Positions 39,287 to 50,400 of a stretch of 64,000 nt of DNA are shown one piece after another (positions within the stretch are counted from its first letter, which is position 1; each line of letters opens with the position of its first letter). The position numbers and the translations under genes are program-made. The DNA is taken from the NCBI RefSeq assembly GCF_022539315.1, contig NC_066323.1, positions 4,999,719 through 5,063,718 on the forward strand, in the 5' to 3' direction. Source of the DNA: Serinus canaria (lineage: Eukaryota > Chordata > Aves > Passeriformes > Fringillidae). Under the pieces are notes generated by a model that saw only the letters and a program-made list of their open reading frames with translations, searched no databases and was not told where the DNA came from.

Positions 39287-42200
39287 CCTTTCATTCGCAT
39301 ATATGTACAAAAATAAATTAAAAAAGAAGTTATGACTTAGCCAAGGCATCACAGGCATCAAGGAGTTGATGAATTTTTAAGTGCAGGACCATGCCCACCA
39401 TGGTATATTTACTTTCACTGCAAAGGTGGTAATTTTAGAATGGAGCTTACTATGAGTTTTTGTTGGTGGGTGCTCTCAGAGAGCTCTTGGGATGGCAGCC
39501 TTTTGGTGTATATAAGATGCTGGGTTTTTATTTCTCGTCATCTTGACAGTTTTTCAGCTTTTTGGTGCTATTAGATCTCATAATTCAATATTGGTTTAGA
39601 TTCCTCTTTCCCCCCCTCCCCCAGTTAATTGTAATTTCTATTAGTTTATTGTGGGGTTAACACTCGCTGCCTCTGATCTTTGTGTGAAAAGTGTGCTAGA
39701 AGGAAACATGACTTTGTAGATAGAGTTATATATTTCTCATTTATTTTGTAGAAAATCCATGCTATTGAACCAATAGTAAGGTTCTTGAAATGAAGAGCAA
39801 ATTGAATAAAAATGAGTGTGACAGGTAATTTAATACCAGCAGGAGAGACAAAACCATTTCTTTAGTAAAATCTGTGTCATGAACCTGAATCTCCAGCCAC
39901 AGTAATTGCAAGTGCAGTATTTCTATTCTGGACAACCAGCTGATGGAATGGGTACAAAAGTTGCATTGTTTCTCTTATAGTCTCAAATATCTGCCTTGGA
40001 CACATCTCTGTGCAGTTGCAAAGTGTTTCATGGCATCACATTGTGATTTTAGCAGTTGAAAAGGGAGCTTTGAGGTCTCTAATCTCACAAGCCAGCTGGC
40101 ATTTAGGCACTCTTTGTTTCAGCAGGGAAACAGCATCCAGTTGTTTCCCCTGGAAATCTGATCTACCTTGGAGAAGAGTCTTTTGAACAGGAGATGGTTT
40201 CAGTGATCGACCTCTAAACAAATTTCTGCTCTGGCAGCTGCACTGAGAAGCCACCCTTGGACCAGTTCTGCTCCTCTGTCCTGGTGCTGGTTCTGGCAGC
40301 ACTTGTTTGGGTCCACAGGATGTCAGGTGTCACCTCCACAGTCCATGGTGACCCTCTGGGCTGAGCTGGTCCACTCTGCTCTGTCAGAGAAGCACAGGGA
40401 AGTTTGTCTTTTGGGGACCATGGGGGAATGCTGACTAGCAGTGAGAGGATTATTTTTAACCTGAGAGGTTTAGCATGTCTCAGTGCAGATCACATGGATT
40501 ACTGTTCTACTGCAAACAGCACTGTGGTGTAGGACTGTCCCTAAAAGGATCATCAGCAATGCTGTCATTACCCCACACCTGAGTGAGGACTTTGCCTGTC
40601 TAGATGGGAAATTGGTTACAGAGAACAACCAGGCAAGATCCTTCTTTAACACAGCAGTGAAGAAAAATCCCTTAATCATGATGGACTGGATAAATATAGA
40701 GCCAGCTTTGATTTTTGCTGGTTTAGGAACAGCTACATTGTAATTGACTTTTATAAGCTCGGTAGAGTGACAGGGGAATAAATAAGAGGAGCAGAATTTA
40801 CAGTTCTACTGTTTTATTTTTTTGGGTGACTGGTATTAGTGACCCATTACCATTTTGGATTCTATGAGAGCTTCAGCTCTCCCTTTCTGACAAAGATATT
40901 AAAAATCCATTGTAACCATGCTATGAAATCATCAGGAGTCACAGGGAATTAGAAGTAGAACAAACATGTATTCCTTAAAATAGCTATACTTTACAGTGAC
41001 ATATAAAAGCAGTGACTCATAAGATGCAAGGCATAGATACAACTTTCCTAGAACCTTGGAAAGGACTTTGAAAATCAGCTTAAAGGATAAGATTAAAAAA
41101 AAAAGACAAGGAAATGACCATACAACTTTGGGATCCCCACAGGGAACTTTTGTTTGAAGATGATTTGCCAACTATAATGATGAATTGAAAGTTAATCATC
41201 AATTGCCAGGATAAAGAGTTCTGAACTGTAATGATAAAGACCTGGATTTAATTCCCAATATCTTGATTCCTTTCCTTATCTGTCTGTGCTTACCCTTTCA
41301 GGGAACTAAGCAAACAATACTCTCATGTACTCTGGCAAGGGTAGTGTAACACTGCTCAGGGTGGGACTTCAAAAGAGGCTGCAGCACTCAGAGATTAGCC
41401 ACTGAGATTTCCCTAAGGGGGAAGGAAATTACAGAATACAGACCTAGAATCACAAGTGTGGGGAGATTTGGATTGATGTGGGACCAAGGCATGGAAATAT
41501 AGGTAAAGGAATATTCTATTGACATAGTAAAATGTAATTGAAAGCAAATAGAGAAGCATTAAAATGCTTTAAAATTTAAAATGGTTGCAAAGACACTGAC
41601 AGACATTTGGAAAGGTTCAAGTGGAAAGAGAAGGAGAAAGGAGTGGGAAGAATGTAGTATTCAAAATTACTATCTTGGTTCATTATTAGACCCTCTAGCA
41701 GGGATTTGTCTTGCCTTTATAGGATCTGGGAAATAAGGGGGGTATATTAATTGATTTTTTTCTGATGTATCCCTTTTAACACACAGTTGTCAGAAAAGCT
41801 GGAGGTTTTGCTTTATTTTTCTTCCCACTGTAGTGACACGTAGAGAATCAAAAACATTTCAGTAGCTTCTTCTCAGCAAGCCTTGTAAAACACATTTCAG
41901 CCAGTTAGCAGGAAAAGAAACCCCAAAAGCTCTTTTATCCTAGGTGTTACCCAAAGTGTCTAAGTGCTAACAGAGGGTGTTTTCCAGGACCAAAGTGTGG
42001 GAGACTGAGGCCAAGTCTGAATCAGGGGGAAGTCTCCCCTTTTGCAGTATCACCTGTACCAACTTTGCATTTAGATACAGGTGCAGGTCTAGGTTTGCTC
42101 AGGCAGTTCAGAGAATATTTTTGTCAGTTTAGCAGATATATTAAGCTCAAGATATGCTTTCTAGATGCTCCCCAGGTTTCTTAAAATTAAATCCTAGTGC

Positions 42201-42337
42201 TGACATGTGAGAGCAGAGATAAAAGAGCAGCACACAGGCCTGAGTGTGATGCTGTCCCCAGGGGAAGGCACATCCATCCTCTGCTTTCTCTTGGCCAAAG
42301 AACCTGCAGCTCCAAGCAGGGTTTGGCTGTATTTAGT

Positions 42338-42410
42338 CACAGATTATTAAAATGTTTTGGGTTGGAAGGGACCTTGAAGGTCACCTTCCACCAGTCCAGG
42401 CTGCTCAGGG
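42338..42410 (-). mobile_element. short CR1 LINE 3' end remnant, minus strand
   Basis: The plus strand shows GTTTTGGGTTGGAAGGGACC followed by TTGAAGGTCACCTTCCACCA and a CAGGCTGCTCAGGG block, the antisense of the CR1 terminus. About 30 bases that usually separate the first two blocks appear deleted. Only the terminal 70 or so bases survive. Confidence 0.8.
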
Positions 42411-43147
42411 AGGAGCAGCACTCTGGTGTGTGCCCAATGCACAGCAGCAGATGTTACCTGTGGAGGGCTGTGCAATGACTGCATCTATTAGCACAGAGTC
42501 AGGTGAGTCTGTGCTGATGTCTGTGACTAAAACCAAGTGGGAAGGCACTGTTATGTTGTCTGAAGGGAGATGAAGCAGTACAAGTAGCATTTGGATGTTT
42601 ACCTTTTCAGTGTTCATAATTTTCCATTTGGGAAGTAGAAAAAAAGTAATACTTAGAATAACTTAGAATATTTCTATTGTCAAAAGATTCATAGAATTTA
42701 AGCCACAGAAATGAAGAAAGCAATTAACAGGAGAGAAAAAAAGATAAAGGGCATCCACTTCCAGTGAATGTGAAGAAAACTTAGTTTTCACTGAGATTTT
42801 ATAATAATAAAGAGGCTTAATTATGAGGCTTTGTGAGAAAGCATTTAGGCTGTTGTTTCTTCCTGAGGTCTGTCCTGTATTTCCTGGTTAATCATGAAGT
42901 TATTTTCCCAAGGTCACCAAAAAATGCAGAAATTGTCAAAGCTTACTGTAAAAGACTGAAAAGAAATGTATTGACTGGTGTTTCTTAGAAGAAAGGACTT
43001 TGCAAAACAAGAATAAGAAGAAATAAACTGCATAATAACATAATAACACTGCTGTAATATTTTGGTGCAGGAAGGTAGAGAAAAGGATGTTGAACACTTT
43101 TTCCAGAAACAAAACTATTTCAAACTGATCACTGATGACCTGAACAC

Positions 43148-43190
43148 TTTTTTTTCTTTTTTTTTTCTTTTTTTTTTTTTTTTTTTTTTT
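43148..43190. repeat. T-rich tract, 43 nt with two C interruptions
   Basis: A run of T with single C residues at 43156 and 43167 and an unbroken 23-T end. No retrocopy body is recognisable next to it. Confidence 0.95.
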
Positions 43191-43375
43191 GCAAAATAGT
43201 GCACAAATAAACAGCATATCATTAACTTTCTTAAGGTTTGGGGGTTATTTGCAAATCAGACAGATGGTGGGTATAATGATCTCACTTTTCAGTGCTCAGA
43301 ATGTGTGCAGGCTTGGTGAAGAGGAATGCACAGTGACGTGAGAAATTTTTAAACAACTTCTGCCACATTTTTATG

Positions 43376-43475
43376 TGGCCTCAAGCAAACCATTTCATCA
43401 CTCACCTATTTTCCATTCTGCAGATGGAAATGCAAAAACATTGGTACCTCAGAGGTGAGTTGTGTTGTAAAGTCA
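43376..43475 (+). mobile_element. MIR-like SINE remnant
   Basis: The order of words follows the MIR core and 3' part: GTGGCCTCAAGCAAACCATT, then CACCTATTTTCCATTCTGCA, then GATGGAAATGC, GGTACCTCAGAGG and TGAGTTGTGTTGT. Each corresponds to a MIR block (the ...GGCAAGTCACTT..., TTTCCTCATCTG, AAATGGG, TACCTCAC and TTGTTGTGAG regions). It is strongly diverged, as expected for an ancient amniote SINE. The assignment is by eye. Confidence 0.55.
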
Positions 43476-46400
43476 TTCATTTCTAAGATCTACTCACACA
43501 CACAGGAGTGCTGTAAGAACAGTAATAAATACAAGAAATGTTGAAGCCAGAAAAGAATTGCGGCTCAAAAGGCAGGGAAAACAAGAGTGCAAAACTCACT
43601 TCTGTGCCTCTGGAAATTCCTCCTCTGGTTCTTGCTCAGATCTCAGAAATCCCTGAGTCTCTATAACCCTATACATTGCATTTAGTATTACATTTGCACA
43701 GTACTTGAATCTTTGACTTTATTTCCCCCTGCTCAGCCTTTAAATGCTGCCCAAAGCTTCTGTTTCTGACCACTCAGGGAGAATTATGCTTAAGTCACCT
43801 TGTGTTAAGCCTAGGTTCAGTACTTAGATGTATTTCCCTCCTCCTATTCCACTTGTATCATGTGATGCCAGTATGTTCTGGGTAATCTCAAGCAGTTTAC
43901 TGGCATACATGTTTATTTTCTCATTTCTGTTACATATCTGTTCAGTTTCCTGTTTTCTGAACTCTAGCAATTAATTTTAGCATGGTTGTATCACGTCTTG
44001 CATTCACAGAACCTGACTCATTTCTGGTGCCATCTGTTGCACGCTTGGAATCTTTGCATTGTGCTGCCTAAAATCTGATAGTCAGGAACAGCCACATGAC
44101 TCCCAGTACTGCCTCATGAGTGCTTATCAGGCCCAGGGACCTGCCAGGTAGTGCTAGATTTCCTGTTCTCCTACAAAATGCATGGCACCACACGGCTTTT
44201 TTGAAATACATATAGAGGGTTTTTTTCTCTGACTTTGATATTGTGTGTAGACTTAATGACAAGGTATTAATTACAGCAACTTTTTTGATTACTTTGGAAT
44301 TCAAAATTCAAAATAATGGCTTGAAAAGGGCATAGCTCATAATTTTTAGGAGAAAGCTTTCAATCCCAAGTGGAATTAAATGTGGAATTTAAAAAGTAAC
44401 TTGTTTATTGAAATACTGTGTTCACTGTGTTTACAAAGTCTACCAAATATTCATGGGTTAATGGATTCTCTTCTTTCAAATGTGGAATTTTGTCTTTTGC
44501 TTTGCTGCAGAAGAGCAGTGCAGCTTGCATGACTTCCTGCCATTATTTGTACCAAGATCTGTGGCAGTAGTGGAGGGTTTTCCAATCCAGAGGTGGATAT
44601 CAGATATATATATCTGGGTGGTTGGGACATTGGAACAGGATTCTTATTTGTCTTTCCAAGTCACCATCACACCTGACAGAGCTGGGGTTTCCTGAAGATG
44701 GCAGAACACCTCCTGCCATGGCAAGCAGGCAGTGAATTCCTTGCTTTGCTTTGGTTTTCTTCAGTTGTTGCAGAATCACAGAACCACTTTGTCCATAATA
44801 ACTTGAATTGTTGTAAATCCAGTTCAGTTTTAAGTGCAGAAATCTCAAGGAATACTGGAAATCTTCTTTTTAATATATTCTCCCTCCAAAGAAACAGCAC
44901 AAAGCTGCCTGATGTACATTTCTCAGCTTTATTCCAAATCCCCTAATAAAACAAGGAGCACAAGTCCTACTCAGCTGCTCCAGGAACTCTTAGCCTCAAG
45001 GAGCTGGGAGTTTTACACTAAACCAAATTCTCTATAAAGGACATCCAGCCTTAGTCTTACTCTTAACAAAGAGACCAGAAAAATCCCATTTTGACCATGC
45101 TCATCCTGCTGCTGGGAGAACTGTTGGGAGCAGGCAGCAAGTGGTCAATCCCTTTTCCTCTTGCAGACACCTCTAACCACTGCCTAGGGAAAGGATAAGC
45201 TACATCCAGTAGTTCTCTTATTTCCATTTCTTCTTCCATCCTCCTCTTGTGACCTCTGTTAATCCCTTTCATCCTCCAAAGCCAAAGGAAACCTACATCT
45301 AAAGTTTCTCTTATCCTTTAACTCTTCCAAAAATAAAATGCTGCTACAGCTTCTGAGAAATGCTTTTAATATATGCTTAAGTGCCTGTGATATTTCTGCA
45401 ATGATCTCAGACATCTGAGTGCTGTGTGAACTACTTATTTTTATAGCAAAATACTGACCTAGGACCGTGGGGTGTGTTTCAGAAAACACAGCAAAACAGA
45501 AATTCATCTTTTTACAAAAGGCTACCAAAGGCTTATGAGCCACGTGATTTCCACTTAGCCTTGTAAAGTAGGGCATAACTGCAACTTGCTTTTGTAATGT
45601 GGCCTTGCACTGGCTTTCTGCCTTTTTCATTTTTAGAAACGACTGTATTTATATTTGTTTGGGGGCATTTTACATAATCAGGGAGTCATGGATTACTAAA
45701 ACAGATCTGGAGTTGTAAATGCAATTCCAGGGTTTCGGGCACGGGCTGAGTGTCAGATTTAGCACTAGACACAAAATTTCTGTGATTCTTCTTCATTATG
45801 TCAATCACTGTTGGTAACAAGTAAATAATCTTGTAGCACATTCCTAATATTCATCCAAGTGTGATTTTCATGTATTTTTATTTTTCTAAAAAGATCATAT
45901 TTCAAAAGTTGCCAGCGTGACTACAGTTTTCCTTTCACAGATATTAATTAACCTTTGACTAACTTAAGTATCACTAGGTGTGGGAATTTTTCATCCATTA
46001 AAAGTACTGGTGATTTCATTCTGATGTGTTTGCCCACTTGAAGAGCTTACTATGCTATCAGACCACAGAAAGAAGAAAGGGGAAATGATTTTATATAGCT
46101 TAAAATATTAACTTGCTTTTGATAGCACTTCCTAAAGTTTAATTAGCTCTTTTGAAATTCTTTTTCTAGGTTGCCTAGCACTCTGCTGCTATGCAGTGGC
46201 TTAATCTCTGCCTCTGCAAAGTATTTAAGAAAAAAAAACGTGATTAAGGTATAATTTTACAACTTTACATTTATTTTTTAGAGAGGTCTACACAGAGCTT
46301 TAGGTGCCATAATGTATCATTATTAACCTAACTGAAAAGCACCAGCATTGGTAAAATAATGAAAAGGAATCAGCTGGCAACTCTCTACAGACTCTATCCT

Positions 46401-46889
46401 GTCTCTCCTTTTCCTCAAAGTACATGTTAAGGCTTCTCTGAATTGTCTTCTCTGAAGTGCTTTCAGAAGATCCTGTTCATGTAAGCAGGATGGAGTCAAT
46501 GATGCTCTCAGGAGTTACTTGTATATTTAAAGCTGCTCAAATGCTTATGTCTTAAATGTTTTGCCATGCTATTACTGTAGCCTTGATTTCCCATCTGTAC
46601 AACCTGCCTTAGGTACATGAGGTGATTTTCATTTCTTTATTTTACTTTCTATGAGAAACTGCTCAAAGAAATGCCTCCTTTGAGCCTGAGTTGTTCTGTT
46701 TTGAAAATTTTGTTTTCTTTATAAATTGAAAACAAAAAAAAAAATCAACAATTTTAAAACAGCCTGATGGCTTATGATGGTAATGAAACATACTTTCTCT
46801 TAATTTTCAACAGTTCAGACTTCTATATTAGCAAATAAGCAAGTACGTGATCATTATGGCATAATGCTCTTCTGCCTAGTACCATTTTA
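43476..46889. other. non-coding DNA, no gene seen
   Basis: Several overlapping short frames on both strands (44480-45630) lack splice sites or domains. No repeat recognised with confidence. Confidence 0.55.
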
Positions 46890-47090
46890 GGAGCTGAGAT
46901 TTGCCTCTGATTACAATCTCAACTTCTTTTTCTATTCATTAGCGCTATTAGTCACCCAATTAGTCACCTGATTATCTTAAATTAATGCTATCAATAGATA
47001 TGTTTTCAGATTTGAGTTTGAAACGTTGTATTTCTGGCGACACGCTGCAATAATTATTCAAATGTCTTTGTTAGGTGGAGGATGACTTGA
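46890..47090. promoter_or_regulatory. candidate conserved regulatory element with duplicated ATTAGTCACC
   Basis: A 10-bp word ATTAGTCACC occurs twice, at 46947-46956 and 46959-46968, 12 bp apart. The core TTAGTCA resembles AP-1 sites. Nearby are GATTATC, AATTAATG, ATCAATAGAT and several retained CpGs (AGCGCT, AACGTT, GGCGACACGC). It lies about 170 bp upstream of a CR1 fragment but is not part of it. Regulatory role is an inference. Confidence 0.3.
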
Positions 47091-47255
47091 TGCAAAGTGC
47101 CCTCATTTTCCTTCCTTGCACTGAAAGCAGGGAAATCCAAAGGTTTTTGATTCTACCAGAACTGTTCTGCACAGTTTCACTCACAAAAACTTGAGAGAGA
47201 ACTCTCATTGACTTGTCCTACCAGGCAGTGATTTAAGCAATCTGTGCTGTTCACT

Positions 47256-47451
47256 GCCTGATCAGGATGGACATGAGGAGGAGTGGAAATGGGCTGCCCA
47301 GGGAGGTGGTGGAGTCACCACCCCTGGAGGGGTTTGGGGAAAGACTGGGCATGGATTCAGTGCCATGGGCTGCCAGGAGGGTGTTTAGTCAAAGGTTGGA
47401 CTCGACCACCTCAGAAGTCTTTTCCACCCTATTTATTTCTGTGATTCTGCC
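47256..47451 (+). mobile_element. CR1 LINE 3' end fragment
   Basis: The segment contains the hallmark GGCTGCCCAGGGAGGTGGTG with GAGTCACC and CCTGGAGG after it, then a GGTTGGACTCGACCACCT block, and it ends in the CR1 terminal repeat type TGTGATTCTG. This is the 3' UTR end of a chicken-repeat-1 non-LTR retrotransposon, 5'-truncated as most copies are. An open frame crosses it but has no protein meaning. Confidence 0.9.
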
Positions 47452-50400
47452 ATCAGCAGATGCAGTCACGTCCATGCACTTTCCCCCTCCTTGTTCTGCC
47501 CACCCTGCCTGCCCCCCATGTTTCCTCCTGACACAAAATCAGGTAAATCCAGGTTTACAGGACCCAGAGGAGAGAGCAGATGTGCTGCAGGATGCCTGAG
47601 CCACTCCCATCACTCAGAGCCTGGTTTATTGGAGCTGATGTTTTGTCTGCAGCAGTGCCATGCCATGTTTTCATGTTCTAAAAAATGTTAAATTGGGAAA
47701 ATCTGTTACATTCAATATTTGTCCCCTTAGAAGATATCTTATTTCTGTGCTTCATCAACCAAAATCATGAAAGCAGTGAGGAAGTTGGTACTGTTAACAT
47801 TGGTGTCCATTCTTCTGGGGAGATATTTGTGTTTTAAGAGTGATTTCTATGTTATACAGCTTACTAGTCTAGTAAGAAGCTTGGATACATATTTACAGAC
47901 ATTCATTGTGACTCATCAAGTAAATCACACTCATTTTCCAAATTAGTACTGTGTGCCTATCAAATATGTACTTTCCAGACAGCTGTGGTCCATTAAATAT
48001 ATCATTTTCTTCTTAAGAAAATTAAAATTCAAAGTTGAAATGAAACTTTAGGGAAAATTTTCAGCAAAATGAAATTGGTACATTTTTTCAAGTGAGGGAT
48101 TTTATTAAGGGGGATATAAAAGGTTGTCTTGGCCTGAGCAAGTGGGAGTAACAAGACAGATGTAAATATAACCTCTGGCTGCCAAAGTGATATAGGTTTC
48201 TAGATATTTTGTTTTCCCTTCACAGGTAAAGTTATTTTTACTTTGAAGGATGATGGGAGAGGAGGATCTTTATTTCAAGCTTGAAACCCAAAATAGACAC
48301 TGCAGTTTAATATTTGACATAATAGATATGACAGATGCAACTAGTTGGAAGACTTGAAATGTTCTGTGAATTTTGCATATGACACACACTGATTTGAATC
48401 ACCCATCTGTGCTTCCAATGGCGTGCACTAATTGCTCAAAACAATGGAATCTCAGACTGTTATATAGGTGTGATGCTACACAATGCACTCTTTTTAATGA
48501 GAGCTTATATTCAGTCCATCCTGTCTGTGTGAAATGAACTGCACAGAAAAAATTAACAGTGAATTAACGAATTTTAGGAACTGTAGAATTGATTGTGGCA
48601 AGAAATCAAATTGGAGGGATCTGCAGTAATGTGGGCAGTATTGTCTGTATGGTCTGTGCTTGCTAAAACCTTTTATCTACATGGTCCTTGCTTATTTAGC
48701 TTGCATGTGGGCAGCTGCATTTAGAGTTTGTAGTTTGGGTGTGTCACAGTAGAACTAATGAAGTGACAGTGCATTCTGCTCACATTGTGACATAAATTTC
48801 ATTGCCCATCAGTGGTTGCAGTGGAAGGCCCAGGGGAGGGCACCTTAGAAAACAAAGGATGCACTGACACTGCTGAGAATGATGTATTTCACTGCAGCAT
48901 TTATTAGGTGTGTAAGCCAGCTCTGGTGGTGTTTGTGTCAGCTCTTAACAAGTACAACCATCAGTGGAATTTTGAGTTCTGTGTGTGTTATTCAGAGTAG
49001 AGGAGGGCGAGCTCAGGTGGGATTTGCGCCGATGTCAGTCACACATCTGTTTTTGGGAAGCAGCCTCTTGCAAGGAAGGCTTGCAGCTGGCTGCAATCCC
49101 CAGCCGGCTGGGAAGCTGCCAAAGCTGCTCTTGCACTGGTGTGGTGCAGTGGGCTGGGATGGAGTCAGAGGGTGAAGTGAACAGGGAAGATGAGTGGCCA
49201 AGGAAGAGCCCTGAAAGTCCTGTGAGAGCAGTTCCAAGCTGAGGACATGGCCCAGCTCAGCAGACAAGCACTGGAACCTTGTCCAAACCCACAGTGAATC
49301 ATAACTTTATATAAAAATGCTTTAAATCTACAAACAGTACTAATTGCAAAGTTGGGTTATTGCTTTACATTGAAGTATAAAACAACTCTAATTTTTCACT
49401 CTTTCTGACAATACAAAACTGTTACATTTCTTCTGTTCAATGGACCGTTTCATTCATGTTTGTCCATTTCTACAAAGCATGTAGGAGTAGACAAAACTCT
49501 CTGTCTATTCTACAAAACTTTCAACACAAAGAGACTTACTGAATATTATTGATCAGTAATGCTGGCTGGTGTGTTTTGCAGGAAACCAGGTTTCACCAAT
49601 AAAAGACAAGTAAACACAATTTATTATTTATTTTTGGGGAGCTGATGTCAGTAAAAGGTTCCTTTTCTTTTGATTTCAAATATTCTGTCTGCATCTAGTC
49701 TTCCTCCAGCAGATATACATAAACTGTGCACAGAAAATCCCAGGGGAAAGAGAATTATTTTTTTATCTCTCACTTTAGCAAAAATATGTAGAAGCCATCT
49801 ATGCCCACATACATATCTAAAACTTTTTCCTACATTTAAATCACAATGTTAATATACTCTCAGTGCATGTATATCTCTGAAGGCATGAATTAAAAGCTCT
49901 CAGAAACAATTGAAGTTAATTGGATTGTTCCCATTTGTCTACAATAAATACCCTGCATTTACAGTTCAGTTAATAATCCCTTAGCTAAAGAGCTGGAATG
50001 AATCTGTCTAACACTGCCAAACATTATTGAATCCACAATGCTAAAACTAGCTAATTGTACAGGAAAACTGTACATTTTAAATTCTGCCTCCTACTATGGA
50101 AACTACTCCTTACTGCTGTGGAAGTGCAAATGAGAACCAAGATTGCTTTTGCTTGTGGACCCAACAGCCCAGAGAATCTTTGCTGCCCCATAGGAGCAGG
50201 CCAGCAGTGTGTGTTACAGGAGTAATCTTCACTGCCCTCAGTGGTTTTGGTAGTTTGATGGTCTAGAGTACAGTCCTAGTGCCAGGAGTTGGCTGTGCTT
50301 GCTGTGGGCATTCATTGTGCCCAGCAGGATGGAGCTTGGATACTCTGATGTTTTATTCACTGACTTTGGTTGACTTGGGGAAGGATCATAAAGACCGTTT

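Larger units (their letters stand above)
33201..42337. other. AT-rich non-coding DNA between CR1 fragments
   Basis: Apart from the microsatellites listed separately at 37066, 39182 and 39251, I see nothing definite. The frame at 36289-36486 reads smoothly but has no start context, splice sites or known domain. Motif-dense AT-rich stretches at 37980-38100 and 39600-39700 could be regulatory, without proof. A MIR-like word at 41240-41310 is too weak to call. Confidence 0.55.

Noticed and set aside
39106..39361. Minus-strand frames with Leu-Asn or Phe-Lys repeats
   Set aside because: They are translations of the AAATTT hexamer array and carry no protein evidence.
41240..41310. Possible second MIR remnant (ACCTGGATTTAATTCCC word)
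   Set aside because: Only one short word fits; the following blocks of a MIR are not in order.
42936..43217. Minus-strand frame with a poly-lysine run
   Set aside because: The lysines come from the T-rich tract at 43148-43190.
44767..44800. GCAGAATCACAGAACCACTTTG, resembling a minus-strand CR1 terminus
   Set aside because: Only about 20 bases fit and the adjacent CR1 blocks are absent.
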